Made by a program: the position numbers and the translations under genes
The notes under the pieces: generated by a model
What the model was told of the DNA's origin: nothing
The model's database searches: none
What the model saw: only the letters and a program-made list of their open reading frames with translations
Shown: positions 1 to 6,481 of the stretch, piece by piece
How the letters are laid out: every line of letters starts with the position of its first letter
How positions within the stretch are numbered: the stretch's first letter is position 1
Virus record (IMG/VR): IMGVR_UViG_3300030329_004340
Location: 1-45,394 of that record
Source of the DNA: a virus
DNA length: 45,394 nucleotides
Direction: 5' to 3' (one strand)

Positions 1-160
1 CCTCCTGTCTATTTATAAACTCTTGCTTTAGTCTTTCGTATGTTTCTTCATCAGTTGCATCAATCAGTCCACCTGATATTATTCCAAGACATATTCCTGC
101 TGCTTTGTCTTTGTTCATCCCATCTCTTACATATTCTTTATATACTTCTGATATTTTCAT
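1..160 (-). CDS. Hypothetical small protein, 3' end cut by window edge
   Basis: Only the first 53 residues are inside the window, and the reading frame is still open at base 1. The start ATG (160-158) overlaps the stop of the upstream gene as TAATG, and GGGAGG lies just upstream as ribosome binding site, so translation is probably coupled. The visible part is mostly helical and charged and begins MKISEVYKEYVRDGMNKDKA. It is the last visible gene of the leftward early block. I recognise no family and infer no function beyond a small early phage protein. Confidence 0.6.
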   Translation of the reverse strand, partial: MKISEVYKEYVRDGMNKDKAAGICLGIISGGLIDATDEETYERLKQEFINRQE

Positions 161-537
161 TACACAAACCTCCCTGTAAGTTGCTTAATATTATAATCAG
201 GATATTTCTCATTTAATATCTTGACAAGTTCATTGTATTCAATAACAGTCAATTCAGTCAAGTCCATTACTTCTACCCATTGGTCTTTACAGCCATTTGC
301 TAATTCTTGCCTTGAGTAAAGGCAGGTTATTCCATAGTCAACTATAGTATATTCAATATCTGACCCTGGCAGTTTAACAATTGGATATTTTATATTATAC
401 ATAACATACTTTACAAACTCTTCATCTGTTATTTCATTCTCAACAAATCGTGAAGCCAATTGCTGTAAATGCATTAATGTTAAGTCGTATTTTTTTCTTC
501 TGTCTTCTTCTTTTCTTCTATCTTCTTCTTTACTCAT
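160..537 (-). CDS. Hypothetical early protein with N-terminal KEEDRR tandem repeat
   Basis: A 125-residue protein of unknown function. The N-terminus is extremely charged because of two tandem copies of KEEDRR (residues 3-14), encoded by an 18-bp direct duplication. The rest mixes helical and strand-rich stretches and shows no catalytic motif I recognise. The ribosome binding site AAAGGA lies upstream of the ATG. Just before it is a 127-nt GC-rich foldable non-coding element (561-687), so this gene may be controlled by RNA structure. It ends in a TAATG overlap with the next gene. Confidence 0.65.
   Translation of the reverse strand: MSKEEDRRKEEDRRKKYDLTLMHLQQLASRFVENEITDEEFVKYVMYNIKYPIVKLPGSDIEYTIVDYGITCLYSRQELANGCKDQWVEVMDLTELTVIEYNELVKILNEKYPDYNIKQLTGRFV
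496..531 (-). repeat. Two 18-bp in-frame tandem repeats
   Basis: Bases 496-513 and 514-531 are two copies of an 18-bp unit that differ at one position. They encode the KEEDRR-KEEDRR start of the surrounding gene. The length is a multiple of three, so gain or loss of a unit keeps the frame. Confidence 0.85.
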
Positions 538-560
538 ATCGCTGTCCTTTGTTTTATATT

Positions 561-687
561 AATGAGAGCCTCACATATTCCTTTGCCTCATTGAGTTTCT
601 GCAGTCTGCTAAGGACTTACCCCTTCAGCAACTTCTGGTTTTTACACCTCTGTATCTGGAAGGGAGGACCAGTTATTGGCTCTCATC
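561..687 (-). ncRNA. Candidate structured RNA between two early genes
   Basis: This 127-nt stretch has no complete ORF of useful length on the coding strand. It is about 45% GC in a genome of about 30%, which in AT-rich genomes often marks structured RNA. Its ends pair: GGCTCTCATC (678-687) with AATGAGAGCC (561-570), nine Watson-Crick pairs plus a G-U pair when read as minus-strand RNA. Inside are several possible hairpins, including UACA-GAGG-UGUA, AGUC/GACU and CUC/GAG, and a longer CCCUUCCAG/CUGAAGGGG helix with one mismatch. It starts 7 nt after the upstream stop and ends 23 nt before the next start. It matches no riboswitch, tRNA or ribozyme core that I know. A degraded small gene is the main alternative. 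Confidence 0.45.
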
Positions 688-693
688 AATTGT

Positions 694-936
694 TTACACT
701 AACCTTTCCTTTAAGATAGTGTTTATTATAGGCATGTGGTATCTACAGAAATACCCTTTTCGCCAAATGCCTGAATCATCTTTCCAAACTTTATAATCAC
801 TTGGTGTTGCTTCAAATGTAGAATTACAACACAAACATTTCCTTACTTTAGGCAACAGAGTAATTTTTATGTTACCATGTGTGTCTATCTCTTGTGTTAC
901 ATTAAATTGTTTTTCATCTATGTTATTTAAATCCAT
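694..936 (-). CDS. Small zinc-finger-like protein
   Basis: An 80-residue protein with Cys34, Cys36, Cys37, Cys64 and His67. The cysteine/histidine cluster (KCLCCNSTF ... YFCRYHM) suggests one bound zinc ion, though the spacing is not a textbook finger. The leader AGGAAAGGAAAGCACT upstream of the ATG nearly repeats the leader of the gene at 1044-1436. It lies between a terminator (984-1017) and the structured element at 561-687. It may be a nucleic-acid-binding early protein, but that is inference. Confidence 0.65.
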   Translation of the reverse strand: MDLNNIDEKQFNVTQEIDTHGNIKITLLPKVRKCLCCNSTFEATPSDYKVWKDDSGIWRKGYFCRYHMPIINTILKERLV

Positions 937-983
937 AGTGCTTTCCTTTCCTTTTAATCTTAAATTTTATCACTATATGGAAA

Positions 984-1017
984 CAAAAAACCCTAGCCAA
1001 AATTAATTGACTAGGGT
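984..1017 (-). terminator. Rho-independent terminator, leftward
   Basis: Read on the minus strand, ACCCTAG pairs with CTAGGGT (7 perfect pairs, loop about 14 nt) and is followed directly by TTTTTTGTTT. It lies just downstream of the 1044-1436 gene and would reduce read-through into the genes at 936 and below. Confidence 0.75.
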
Positions 1018-1043
1018 CTAGTGTTTGCTTTCTACAAGTTTGA

Positions 1044-1436
1044 TTATTTATTTATTTTAGTGTTTCCAATTTCCGTAAAATATAAACAATCATTAGTGTT
1101 GATACCATCTAAGTATGTTGTTGGCTTTCCTATCGCAAAACCCTCTTGTGTTTCGTTATCGCCAAGTTCAACACTTTTAGGAATCAGTAACCTATAACCA
1201 CGAACATTTACTAGTGTTTTTTTTCCTTCTTTATTAGTAACAATAGCTTGTGTATCTATTTCCTTATAAAACTCGCTAAACTCACTACATAATGCCTTGT
1301 GTACAATATCATTGACCTTAGCCATTATTTGTTGCTTTTGTGAAAGTTTAGTACTTCGTGCTTTTGTTACTTCCATTTTTACACCTAGTTTGTTTTCTAG
1401 TGCTTTTAGGTTTTGGATTTTATCTTGTGTTTTCAT
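1044..1436 (-). CDS. Hypothetical early protein
   Basis: A 130-residue soluble protein, first gene of the leftward block beside the divergent control region. The N-terminal third is basic and helical, with a possible coiled coil over residues 1-25. The C-terminal half is richer in strands. No enzymatic motif is visible. AGGAAAGGAAAACACTAT precedes the ATG, almost the same leader as at the 694-936 gene, so the two may share translational control. A rho-independent terminator follows it, so it could be made in excess over the genes downstream. Function unknown. Confidence 0.7.
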   Translation of the reverse strand: MKTQDKIQNLKALENKLGVKMEVTKARSTKLSQKQQIMAKVNDIVHKALCSEFSEFYKEIDTQAIVTNKEGKKTLVNVRGYRLLIPKSVELGDNETQEGFAIGKPTTYLDGINTNDCLYFTEIGNTKINK

Positions 1437-1614
1437 ATAGTGTTTTCCTTTCCTATTAGAATTTATTTGTCAAAAAGCGTTAAATCATCCTCGCGGACAA
1501 CTTAAATTAAGCATAAAATATAATATAAACAAATAAAAAATATATTTTTATTATGGAACATTATACATTATATTAAGTATACAATATAAATAAAATAAAA
1601 TGAGGCATGAAAAA
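1437..1614. promoter_or_regulatory. Divergent intergenic control region
   Basis: About 178 bp, very AT-rich, between divergent gene blocks. Rightward, TATATT (1569-1574) in ATTATATTAAGTA nearly repeats the motif in front of TerS. Leftward there is a perfect TTGACA box (minus strand, near 1467) without a convincing partner, and several TATAAT-like sequences. A short GC-rich spot near 1493 can form TCC-GCGA-GGA in the leftward transcript. It probably holds early promoters for both directions, but I cannot fix exact start sites. Confidence 0.5.
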
Positions 1615-1782
1615 ATGAAACAAATATTACTAAAAAATCCAAGTAAGTACAATTTTGTTAATAATTTATTAATTGAGGCTTTACTACGGAAAAATAATAT
1701 TAACATGATTAATAATAATATTGATGTAAAAACGCATAAAAACGGGCTTAAAATAACAATAAATAAAATCGAGGAGGTTTAA
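1615..1782 (+). CDS. Hypothetical small basic protein
   Basis: A 55-residue basic, asparagine- and lysine-rich protein. I prefer the ATG at 1615 over the in-frame ATG at 1600 because TGAGG (1601-1605) then sits 9 nt upstream as ribosome binding site. It is the first gene of the rightward block. Its end contains the GAGGAGG used by the following gene. The middle looks helical, and no family is recognised. Confidence 0.55.
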   Translation: MKQILLKNPSKYNFVNNLLIEALLRKNNINMINNNIDVKTHKNGLKITINKIEEV

Positions 1783-1784
1783 AC

Positions 1785-2108
1785 ATGGATGAAACATTGA
1801 AACCAATAATAGAAGACATTATAAACAATACAAGACGCATTAACGAATTAACACTTAAAATAAATGAACTTGAAGACACCATAACACATAAAGAAACTCA
1901 AGTAAATCAAGATGTAATTGATAGTGTTTTAAATGATTGTTTTAATGAAATACTCGCATTGTTAAAAGATGATAAAATGACTATTGAAGATGTGTCTAAG
2001 GCTCGTTTTGTTAATGTTTACAATGTAGAAAACATCATAAAAAAATATAAATGGGCAACACATATAGACAAATTAAATAATAGTAACTCAAGCAAAAGAA
2101 AGGTATAG
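1785..2108 (+). CDS. Hypothetical helical protein
   Basis: A 107-residue protein, strongly helical. Residues 10-40 have heptad-like spacing (INNTRRINELTLKINELED) compatible with a short coiled coil. The C-terminal part (residues 65-95) could be a small helical domain. A strong GAGGAGG lies upstream of the ATG, two bases after the previous stop. It is the middle gene of a three-gene early cluster that ends in a terminator. Function unknown, perhaps regulatory. Confidence 0.65.
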   Translation: MDETLKPIIEDIINNTRRINELTLKINELEDTITHKETQVNQDVIDSVLNDCFNEILALLKDDKMTIEDVSKARFVNVYNVENIIKKYKWATHIDKLNNSNSSKRKV

Positions 2109-2111
2109 AAA

Positions 2112-2288
2112 ATGACTAAGAAACACTTTAAACAATTAGCACAAGTAATAAAAGATAATACACATGGTATTGTTGATACTAATACATTATATATCAATCG
2201 TGATGACTTAGTAAATGAATTATGTGTAATACTTAAACAAGTTAATCCGCGATTTAATACAACAATGTTTAAAGATGCATGTAAGTAA
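2112..2288 (+). CDS. Small conserved-type phage protein
   Basis: A 58-residue protein starting MTKKHFKQLAQVIKDN and ending NPRFNTTMFKDACK. From memory this layout (short basic helix, a central hydrophobic helix, then NPRF and a final CxK) recurs in small early proteins of many tailed phages, but its function is unknown to me. It starts 4 nt after the previous stop and is followed about 30 nt later by a rho-independent terminator, so it closes the small rightward early operon. Confidence 0.65.
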   Translation: MTKKHFKQLAQVIKDNTHGIVDTNTLYINRDDLVNELCVILKQVNPRFNTTMFKDACK

Positions 2289-2316
2289 TTATTATTAATA
2301 CAATGTAATAAACATT

Positions 2317-2350
2317 AAGCCTCGCTATTTAGTGGGGCTTTTTGTTTGTG
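2317..2350 (+). terminator. Rho-independent terminator, rightward
   Basis: AGCCTCGC (2318-2325) pairs with GTGGGGCT (2332-2339), eight pairs including two G-U, with loop TATTTA, followed by TTTTGTTTGTG. It separates the early cluster 1615-2288 from the packaging and structural genes. Confidence 0.8.
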
Positions 2351-2599
2351 TTAAGTTTGTTTGTTGTTTGCGTGTGGTGGTCAAGATGTGTTTGTATTTC
2401 CTTTGTATGTCCTTTGTTTATGATACAATATTTATTTCAACTAAATTATAATTTACAACGAAAAATCAATTTTCAACCTAATTCATGGGGTATAGGGGGC
2501 ATTTAGACCCGTTTTCGTGTAAAGAAATACCCGCACCCATTCTAACCCTATTTTTTGGATTGAGTGGTATTTTTCTTTTTTTATTACTTTTTTTCTTTT

Positions 2600-2640
2600 T
2601 ATATACATGTATATATACATTGTATATGTACATTGTTGTA
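2600..2640. repeat. Overlapping AT-rich palindromes
   Basis: TATATACATGTATATA (2600-2615) is a perfect 16-bp palindrome. ATGTATATATACAT (2607-2620) is a perfect 14-bp palindrome that shares half of it. ATACATTGTAT and TGTATATGTACA follow directly. The repeated unit is ATACA/TGTAT in both orientations, as expected for a cooperative repressor or activator site. It ends about 40 bp before the TerS start. Confidence 0.6.
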
Positions 2641-2642
2641 GG

Positions 2643-2682
2643 TTGAATTTTTTATTTTATAAAAAAATTACTATATTAAGTT
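2643..2682 (+). promoter_or_regulatory. Probable promoter giving a leaderless TerS mRNA
   Basis: TATATT (2672-2677) lies 5 nt before the ATG at 2683, so transcription would start at or next to the start codon. There is no Shine-Dalgarno sequence there. A TTGAAT (2643-2648) lies 23 bp upstream, which is too far for an ordinary -35 box, so the upstream element is uncertain. Confidence 0.45.
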
Positions 2683-3453
2683 ATGGATTTCAAAGAAATT
2701 AAAGGCATAAAACATTATTTATATGATTCTGTTAAAGAATTTAAGGCCTTTCGGCCTGATGAGGAAATCAAGGGTAACTGGAGGGAATGTCACCAAAGTG
2801 ACTGGGCGTTAACAGATGATATGCATGTATGTCAAATCCTCAAAAGAAGTCCAATATTTGATGAAGTTTCACATAAAAACAAAACATTGATTAGAACGGT
2901 ATGTGGTACATACATTGTGGAGCGATATACCATGAAGATGCTTGGCGAAAATGGAATTCCAGAAAACATTTATGCCTTTGCAAAAACATTTGCATCTAAA
3001 AATAGGTATCAAAAAGAGAACAAGGGAGAGATTAAAGAAATATTATTTGCTAAGTATGTTGCTAGAGGTAATGATGTAGTATCTGCCTTTAAAAAAGTTT
3101 ACAAAGGAGCGAATAATAAGTCATATATCTCTAGAAAGACAAATGAACTATTAAAAAAAGAGAGCGTGGTGAATATGGTAAAAAAAGAAGTTGAATTAAT
3201 ACTTAAAGACGAAGGTGTAACGAAAGAATGGATTATTGGACAGTATAAACAAATTGTTGATTTATCTGAAAGGGACACCGATAAGCTTCGTTCATTAGAG
3301 GCTTTATCTAAAATGTCTGGTTTATTTGATACTGAAAAGAAAACAGAACAAATTAGTGTCGGATTTGCTGGATTTCTTGAACCTGGTCAAAAGGAGCTAT
3401 TAGATGAAGGAAAAACAAAACTCATTGAAAACAATTCACAAGAAGAGGACTAA
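2683..3453 (+). CDS. terS: Probable terminase small subunit
   Basis: A 256-residue protein. Residues 120-180 (FAKYVARGNDVVSAFKKVYK ... LLKKESVVNMVKKE) match the DNA-binding helical pattern of Terminase_2-like small subunits, which bind the phage packaging site and load the large subunit. Residues 185-225 (VTKEWIIGQYKQIVD ... ALSKMSGLF) match the second helical part of the family. The N-terminal 100 residues are unfamiliar and make it longer than many relatives. TerL lies 1.4 kb downstream. The start has no ribosome binding site, and a TATATT box 5 nt upstream suggests a leaderless message. Confidence 0.75.
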   Translation: MDFKEIKGIKHYLYDSVKEFKAFRPDEEIKGNWRECHQSDWALTDDMHVCQILKRSPIFDEVSHKNKTLIRTVCGTYIVERYTMKMLGENGIPENIYAFAKTFASKNRYQKENKGEIKEILFAKYVARGNDVVSAFKKVYKGANNKSYISRKTNELLKKESVVNMVKKEVELILKDEGVTKEWIIGQYKQIVDLSERDTDKLRSLEALSKMSGLFDTEKKTEQISVGFAGFLEPGQKELLDEGKTKLIENNSQEED

Positions 3454-3655
3454 TTTATTAGAGAAAGAAAAGGACTTATGTATAGTCTGTGATTGTGATT
3501 TGTACTACAACGATAAATATACAAGAAGAATTGGCGTTTTAGACGCTAACAACGAGGTTTGCGAGTGGAGATGCCCTGATTGTAACTCTGAATTTGATTT
3601 TAACGATAATATTTTGTATATTTACGGCCAGAATTCGATAAAAGGAAAAGCATAA
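3404..3655 (+). CDS. Small zinc-ribbon protein
   Basis: An 83-residue protein with CIVC (residues 26-29) and CPDC (residues 57-60), spaced as a zinc ribbon, and an aromatic, acidic C-terminus. The first 20 residues overlap the end of TerS by 50 nt in another frame. No later ATG, GTG or TTG stands ahead of the first CxxC pair, so the long overlap seems real. It sits between TerS and virion genes. Zinc-ribbon proteins here are often DNA-binding, but no specific role can be assigned. Confidence 0.6.
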   Translation: MKEKQNSLKTIHKKRTNLLEKEKDLCIVCDCDLYYNDKYTRRIGVLDANNEVCEWRCPDCNSEFDFNDNILYIYGQNSIKGKA

Positions 3656-3786
3656 TGTCTTCATTTGTAGAAATTCCGAAGAATTACTTCATTGTTTCGA
3701 ACATATCTTTTCCAGTTTTTTATAATTATAATTATTCAAAGGAGAAAAAATGCCACAAGGTAAAGGAACATACGGAAGTCAAGTAG
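3655..3786 (+). CDS. Possible small protein overlapping the next gene
   Basis: A 43-residue ORF that begins MSSFVEIPKNYFIV and starts in a TAATG overlap with the zinc-ribbon gene. It fills the otherwise empty 94 nt before 3750 and then overlaps the next gene by 37 nt. The aromatic-rich sequence could be real, but there is no recognisable domain. The same DNA also contains TATAAT (3720-3725), which could be a promoter -10 box for the gene at 3750. Treat it as uncertain. Confidence 0.35.
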   Translation: MSSFVEIPKNYFIVSNISFPVFYNYNYSKEKKCHKVKEHTEVK

Positions 3787-4217
3787 GAAGACCCAAAAAA
3801 TATAAAAAAGGCGGGAAAACAGATAAAGAATTTAAAAAATATCCCTATTCATATAAAATGAACGAAGGGCCATCAAGTGAAGATATTTTAAATGTCACTC
3901 CAAACCCTAAGCCAGAAGGTGTAATTTCAAGGGTTACAGATACTGCGAAATCTTGGGGTGAAGAAGCAATTAGTGGAATGAAAGAAATGATGAGCAGAGA
4001 CAATCTTGTAGAAATGTCAAGAAAGGCTGGAGAAAAATTAGCTAGTATTAAAAATCTTGGAGAAGATATCAAGAGAGCTGGCTCTGATGCTTTTGAAGTA
4101 AAGGATATGGAAAATCAACCTAAAGACCATTCTGGAGAACCTACAAGTTATTATGAAGCTGGTGGCAAAGTTCCTATTTCTGATGCTAGAGAAAGAAGTA
4201 AAAAGAGTTATATATAA
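3750..4217 (+). CDS. Hypothetical basic virion-associated protein
   Basis: A 155-residue protein with a very basic N-terminus (MPQGKGTYGSQVGRPKKYKK) followed by a mostly helical, charged body. The start MPQGKGTYGS...GRP is one I remember from uncharacterised proteins near structural genes of many uncultured phages. The basic start could bind DNA or be an assembly tag. AAAGGAG lies 7 nt upstream of the ATG. It is translated into the lysozyme-like gene, whose ATG overlaps its end. Function unknown. Confidence 0.65.
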   Translation: MPQGKGTYGSQVGRPKKYKKGGKTDKEFKKYPYSYKMNEGPSSEDILNVTPNPKPEGVISRVTDTAKSWGEEAISGMKEMMSRDNLVEMSRKAGEKLASIKNLGEDIKRAGSDAFEVKDMENQPKDHSGEPTSYYEAGGKVPISDARERSKKSYI

Positions 4218-4879
4218 TGCCAAGAGATTGGGAATTTGACACAGAGTCTTCGGACTATACTATGTTGCAAGATATACTTTCTGACTTAGGAGGAGAGACT
4301 AGAACATTTGGAGGCAAAGATATTAAAGGATGGAATCAAGACCCTGACACGCTAATGAATGCAATGAGGCTTATATCATTACATGAAACAGGTGGCACTG
4401 AGAGTCCTACCCAAATGCAACTTCAAGGAAAAGAAGGACAAGAAGGCATGGGTTTATTTCAATATGAGAAAGGTAAAGGCCATGGAGCTCATACTGCTAT
4501 TAATAGACTTGAAAGTTATTTTGAAGGGAGAGGAATGGATGTTCCTGAATGGCTTAGTTCTGTAAATGAAGAAAGTGGATGGGATGTAAGCTCATTATCT
4601 CCATCTCAACAATATATGTTGTTTTTAGGAGACAAAGCTCTTGACCCAACTGCACACATGAGAGATGTTGACACAGTTGGTGGCCTTAGAGATTTTTGGG
4701 AAAAAGAACATTGGGCAGGACATAAGTATGGTGAAAATAATCAATTATTAAATCCAGAAGTTGTTAAAGCAAGGCAAGAAAGTTTTGACGAAACAATAGA
4801 GCATAATTTAAAAAAACATGGGGATTCAATGGGATTTTTTAAAGATACAATGTTAGACCAATTGGCATCTAAAAAATAG
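4217..4879 (+). CDS. Lysozyme/transglycosylase-like protein
   Basis: A 220-residue protein with hallmarks of a lysozyme-type muramidase or lytic transglycosylase: HETGG near residues 56-60 with a candidate catalytic Glu, then MGLFQYEKGKG (residues about 76-86) resembling the GLFQ segment of goose-lysozyme and Slt-like folds, and a helical C-terminal part with WEKEHWAGH. It would cleave peptidoglycan, either during DNA entry as a virion enzyme or at lysis. It has no signal peptide and lies between a small protein and TerL rather than beside a holin. Catalytic assignment is inference from motifs only. Confidence 0.6.
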   Translation: MPRDWEFDTESSDYTMLQDILSDLGGETRTFGGKDIKGWNQDPDTLMNAMRLISLHETGGTESPTQMQLQGKEGQEGMGLFQYEKGKGHGAHTAINRLESYFEGRGMDVPEWLSSVNEESGWDVSSLSPSQQYMLFLGDKALDPTAHMRDVDTVGGLRDFWEKEHWAGHKYGENNQLLNPEVVKARQESFDETIEHNLKKHGDSMGFFKDTMLDQLASKK

Positions 4880-6448
4880 ATGGCAAATTTAAATCTTAAT
4901 GGAAATATATCAAATAATGAAAAAATATTCAATTTGATTAAAAATGATTTAATTGCATTTGGTAAATTATTTTCCCCTCAAGACTTTTTAGCATCAAAAT
5001 CACCTGACTTTCATCATGAAGTCGGAAAACTTTTAATTAATAGAGAAATACAACAATTAGCGTTAGTCTTGCCTCGTGACCATGCGAAATCTACATTAGC
5101 GGCAACTGCAGTATTACATAAATTTCTATTTGCTACAAAGGATTCACCTGAATTTATCGCATGGATTGGTGAAGCACAAGACCAAGCAACAGATAACTTA
5201 GCTTGGATACAAAATCATATATATTCGAATGAAGCAATCCACTATTATTTTGGGGATTTACAAGGTGATAAGTGGACAAAAGCTGAAATAACACTTACTA
5301 ATGGCTGTAGAATGATTGCTAAGGGTACTTCTCAGCGTCTTAGAGGTAAAAAACAATTATCTACTCGTTATACAGGTATAATTCTTGATGATTTCGAGTC
5401 TGAGTTAAATACAAAGACTCCTGAAGCTCGTCAACAAATAAAAGATTGGGTAACTGCGGCTGTTTATCCTGCGATTGATTTTGATAAAGGTGGATTTCTA
5501 TGGTGTAATGGAACTATTGTGCATTATGATTCATTTCTTAATGGATTAGTAAAAAATTATGAAGCTGCGATGAATACTGGAGAAGAATATTCATGGAATG
5601 TTACTACTTATAAAGCAATACTTGATAATGGTAATCCATTATGGCCTTCTAGATGGCCTCTTAAAAAATTAGAAGAAAGAAAACAATTTTATATTGATTC
5701 TGGGACTCCTGCTAAGTTTTATCAAGAGTATATGAATCAAGCAAAATCACCTGAAGACCAAATATTTAGTGAAGAAGATATTAATGATGGTTTATATAAA
5801 GGTAAATTAAGATTTAGAGATGAAACTCAATCATGGTATTTAACATTAGACGATGGAAGGACTGAACATGTCAATATATACATGGGTGTTGACCCTGCTT
5901 CTACTCTTAGTACTAGGAACGATTATAGCGTTATTATGGTTATCGGTGTTACTGCTGATTTCGACTATTATGTTTTGGAATACTGGCGGAAGCGAGTACT
6001 CCCAATGGAGTGTGCCGATGAGATATTTAAAATTGCAGAACGATACAGACCAGTTAAACGAATAAATATCGAAACAATATCATATCAAGAAATGCTTAGA
6101 GATTATGTACATAAAAGAAGTAAAAAAGAAGGAAAGTTTTTACCTGGTATTGAACAAGGCATTAAGGGATATGGTAACCAAAAGAAAAAAGATAGATTAT
6201 TTGAAGGATTGCAACCAATGTTTAAAGCTGGAGCGGTTCATTTGAAAAAAGATATGCATGAATTCATTGGTGAGTTATTAGATTTTCCTAAAGGAAGTCA
6301 TGATGATACTATTGATGCATTTTGGCTTTCTACTCAATATGCAAAAGGAAGTAAAAAGATAACTTCAGAATATATTCTAGATAAAGAAACAGGCAAATGG
6401 AAAAAGCCCAGAAAGAAATACAATTGGATGACAGGAGCAAGGACTTGA
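4880..6448 (+). CDS. terL: Terminase large subunit
   Basis: A 522-residue packaging motor with two domains. The ATPase has a Walker A of the variant PRDHAKST type (residues 65-72) and Walker B IILDDFE (167-173). The RNase H-like nuclease has Asp338 in GVDPAS, Glu398 in INIETIS, and Asp475, Asp476 and Asp479 in GSHDDTIDAF. It cuts and pumps genome DNA into the prohead through the portal. It starts directly after the upstream stop with no clear Shine-Dalgarno, so translation is probably coupled. The C-terminal tail is basic (KKPRKKYNW), as in other large terminases. Confidence 0.93.
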   Translation: MANLNLNGNISNNEKIFNLIKNDLIAFGKLFSPQDFLASKSPDFHHEVGKLLINREIQQLALVLPRDHAKSTLAATAVLHKFLFATKDSPEFIAWIGEAQDQATDNLAWIQNHIYSNEAIHYYFGDLQGDKWTKAEITLTNGCRMIAKGTSQRLRGKKQLSTRYTGIILDDFESELNTKTPEARQQIKDWVTAAVYPAIDFDKGGFLWCNGTIVHYDSFLNGLVKNYEAAMNTGEEYSWNVTTYKAILDNGNPLWPSRWPLKKLEERKQFYIDSGTPAKFYQEYMNQAKSPEDQIFSEEDINDGLYKGKLRFRDETQSWYLTLDDGRTEHVNIYMGVDPASTLSTRNDYSVIMVIGVTADFDYYVLEYWRKRVLPMECADEIFKIAERYRPVKRINIETISYQEMLRDYVHKRSKKEGKFLPGIEQGIKGYGNQKKKDRLFEGLQPMFKAGAVHLKKDMHEFIGELLDFPKGSHDDTIDAFWLSTQYAKGSKKITSEYILDKETGKWKKPRKKYNWMTGART

Positions 6449-6481
6449 TTTTGATAACAAAAATATATTATATTACGAACT
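6445..6481 (+). promoter_or_regulatory. Probable promoter giving a leaderless portal mRNA
   Basis: TTGATT (6445-6450), an 18-bp spacer and TATATT (6469-6474) form a sigma70-like promoter. Transcription would start within a base or two of the portal ATG at 6482, which has no Shine-Dalgarno. The layout matches that before TerS. Confidence 0.5.

Larger units (their letters stand above)
2351..2682 (+). promoter_or_regulatory. 332-bp non-coding region before TerS
   Basis: This is the longest gene-free stretch in the window and I find no convincing ORF in it. It moves from a G/T-rich segment (2351-2430) through a GC-richer patch (2484-2550, with GGGTAT at 2488-2493 facing ATACCC at 2527-2532) to a T-rich tract and a run of overlapping palindromes (2600-2640). 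Such a region upstream of the terminase small subunit could hold the late promoter and operators, a replication origin, or part of a packaging recognition site. Nothing in the sequence decides between these. Confidence 0.5.

Noticed and set aside
561-687. Hammerhead or other self-cleaving ribozyme in the GC-rich element
   Set aside because: UUGAUGAG and GCAGAAAC resemble hammerhead core pieces, but the conserved CUGAUGA is not intact and the stems do not place the two parts together.
561-687. tRNA in the GC-rich element
   Set aside because: No T-loop (GTTCRANNC), no acceptor/CCA geometry and no anticodon arm can be placed.
450-719. Plus-strand ORF of 89 codons opposite the structured element
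   Set aside because: It is antisense to the real minus-strand gene and the GC-rich element, has no ribosome binding site, and its residue make-up (Leu/Phe/Ser) is that of a complementary-strand artefact.
1600-1614. Upstream ATG at 1600 for the first rightward gene
   Set aside because: TGAGG at 1601-1605 is correctly spaced for the ATG at 1615, while the ATG at 1600 has no ribosome binding site.
5853-6065. 70-residue hydrophobic ORF inside TerL that could look like a holin
   Set aside because: It is an alternate frame of the conserved TerL nuclease domain and has no ribosome binding site.
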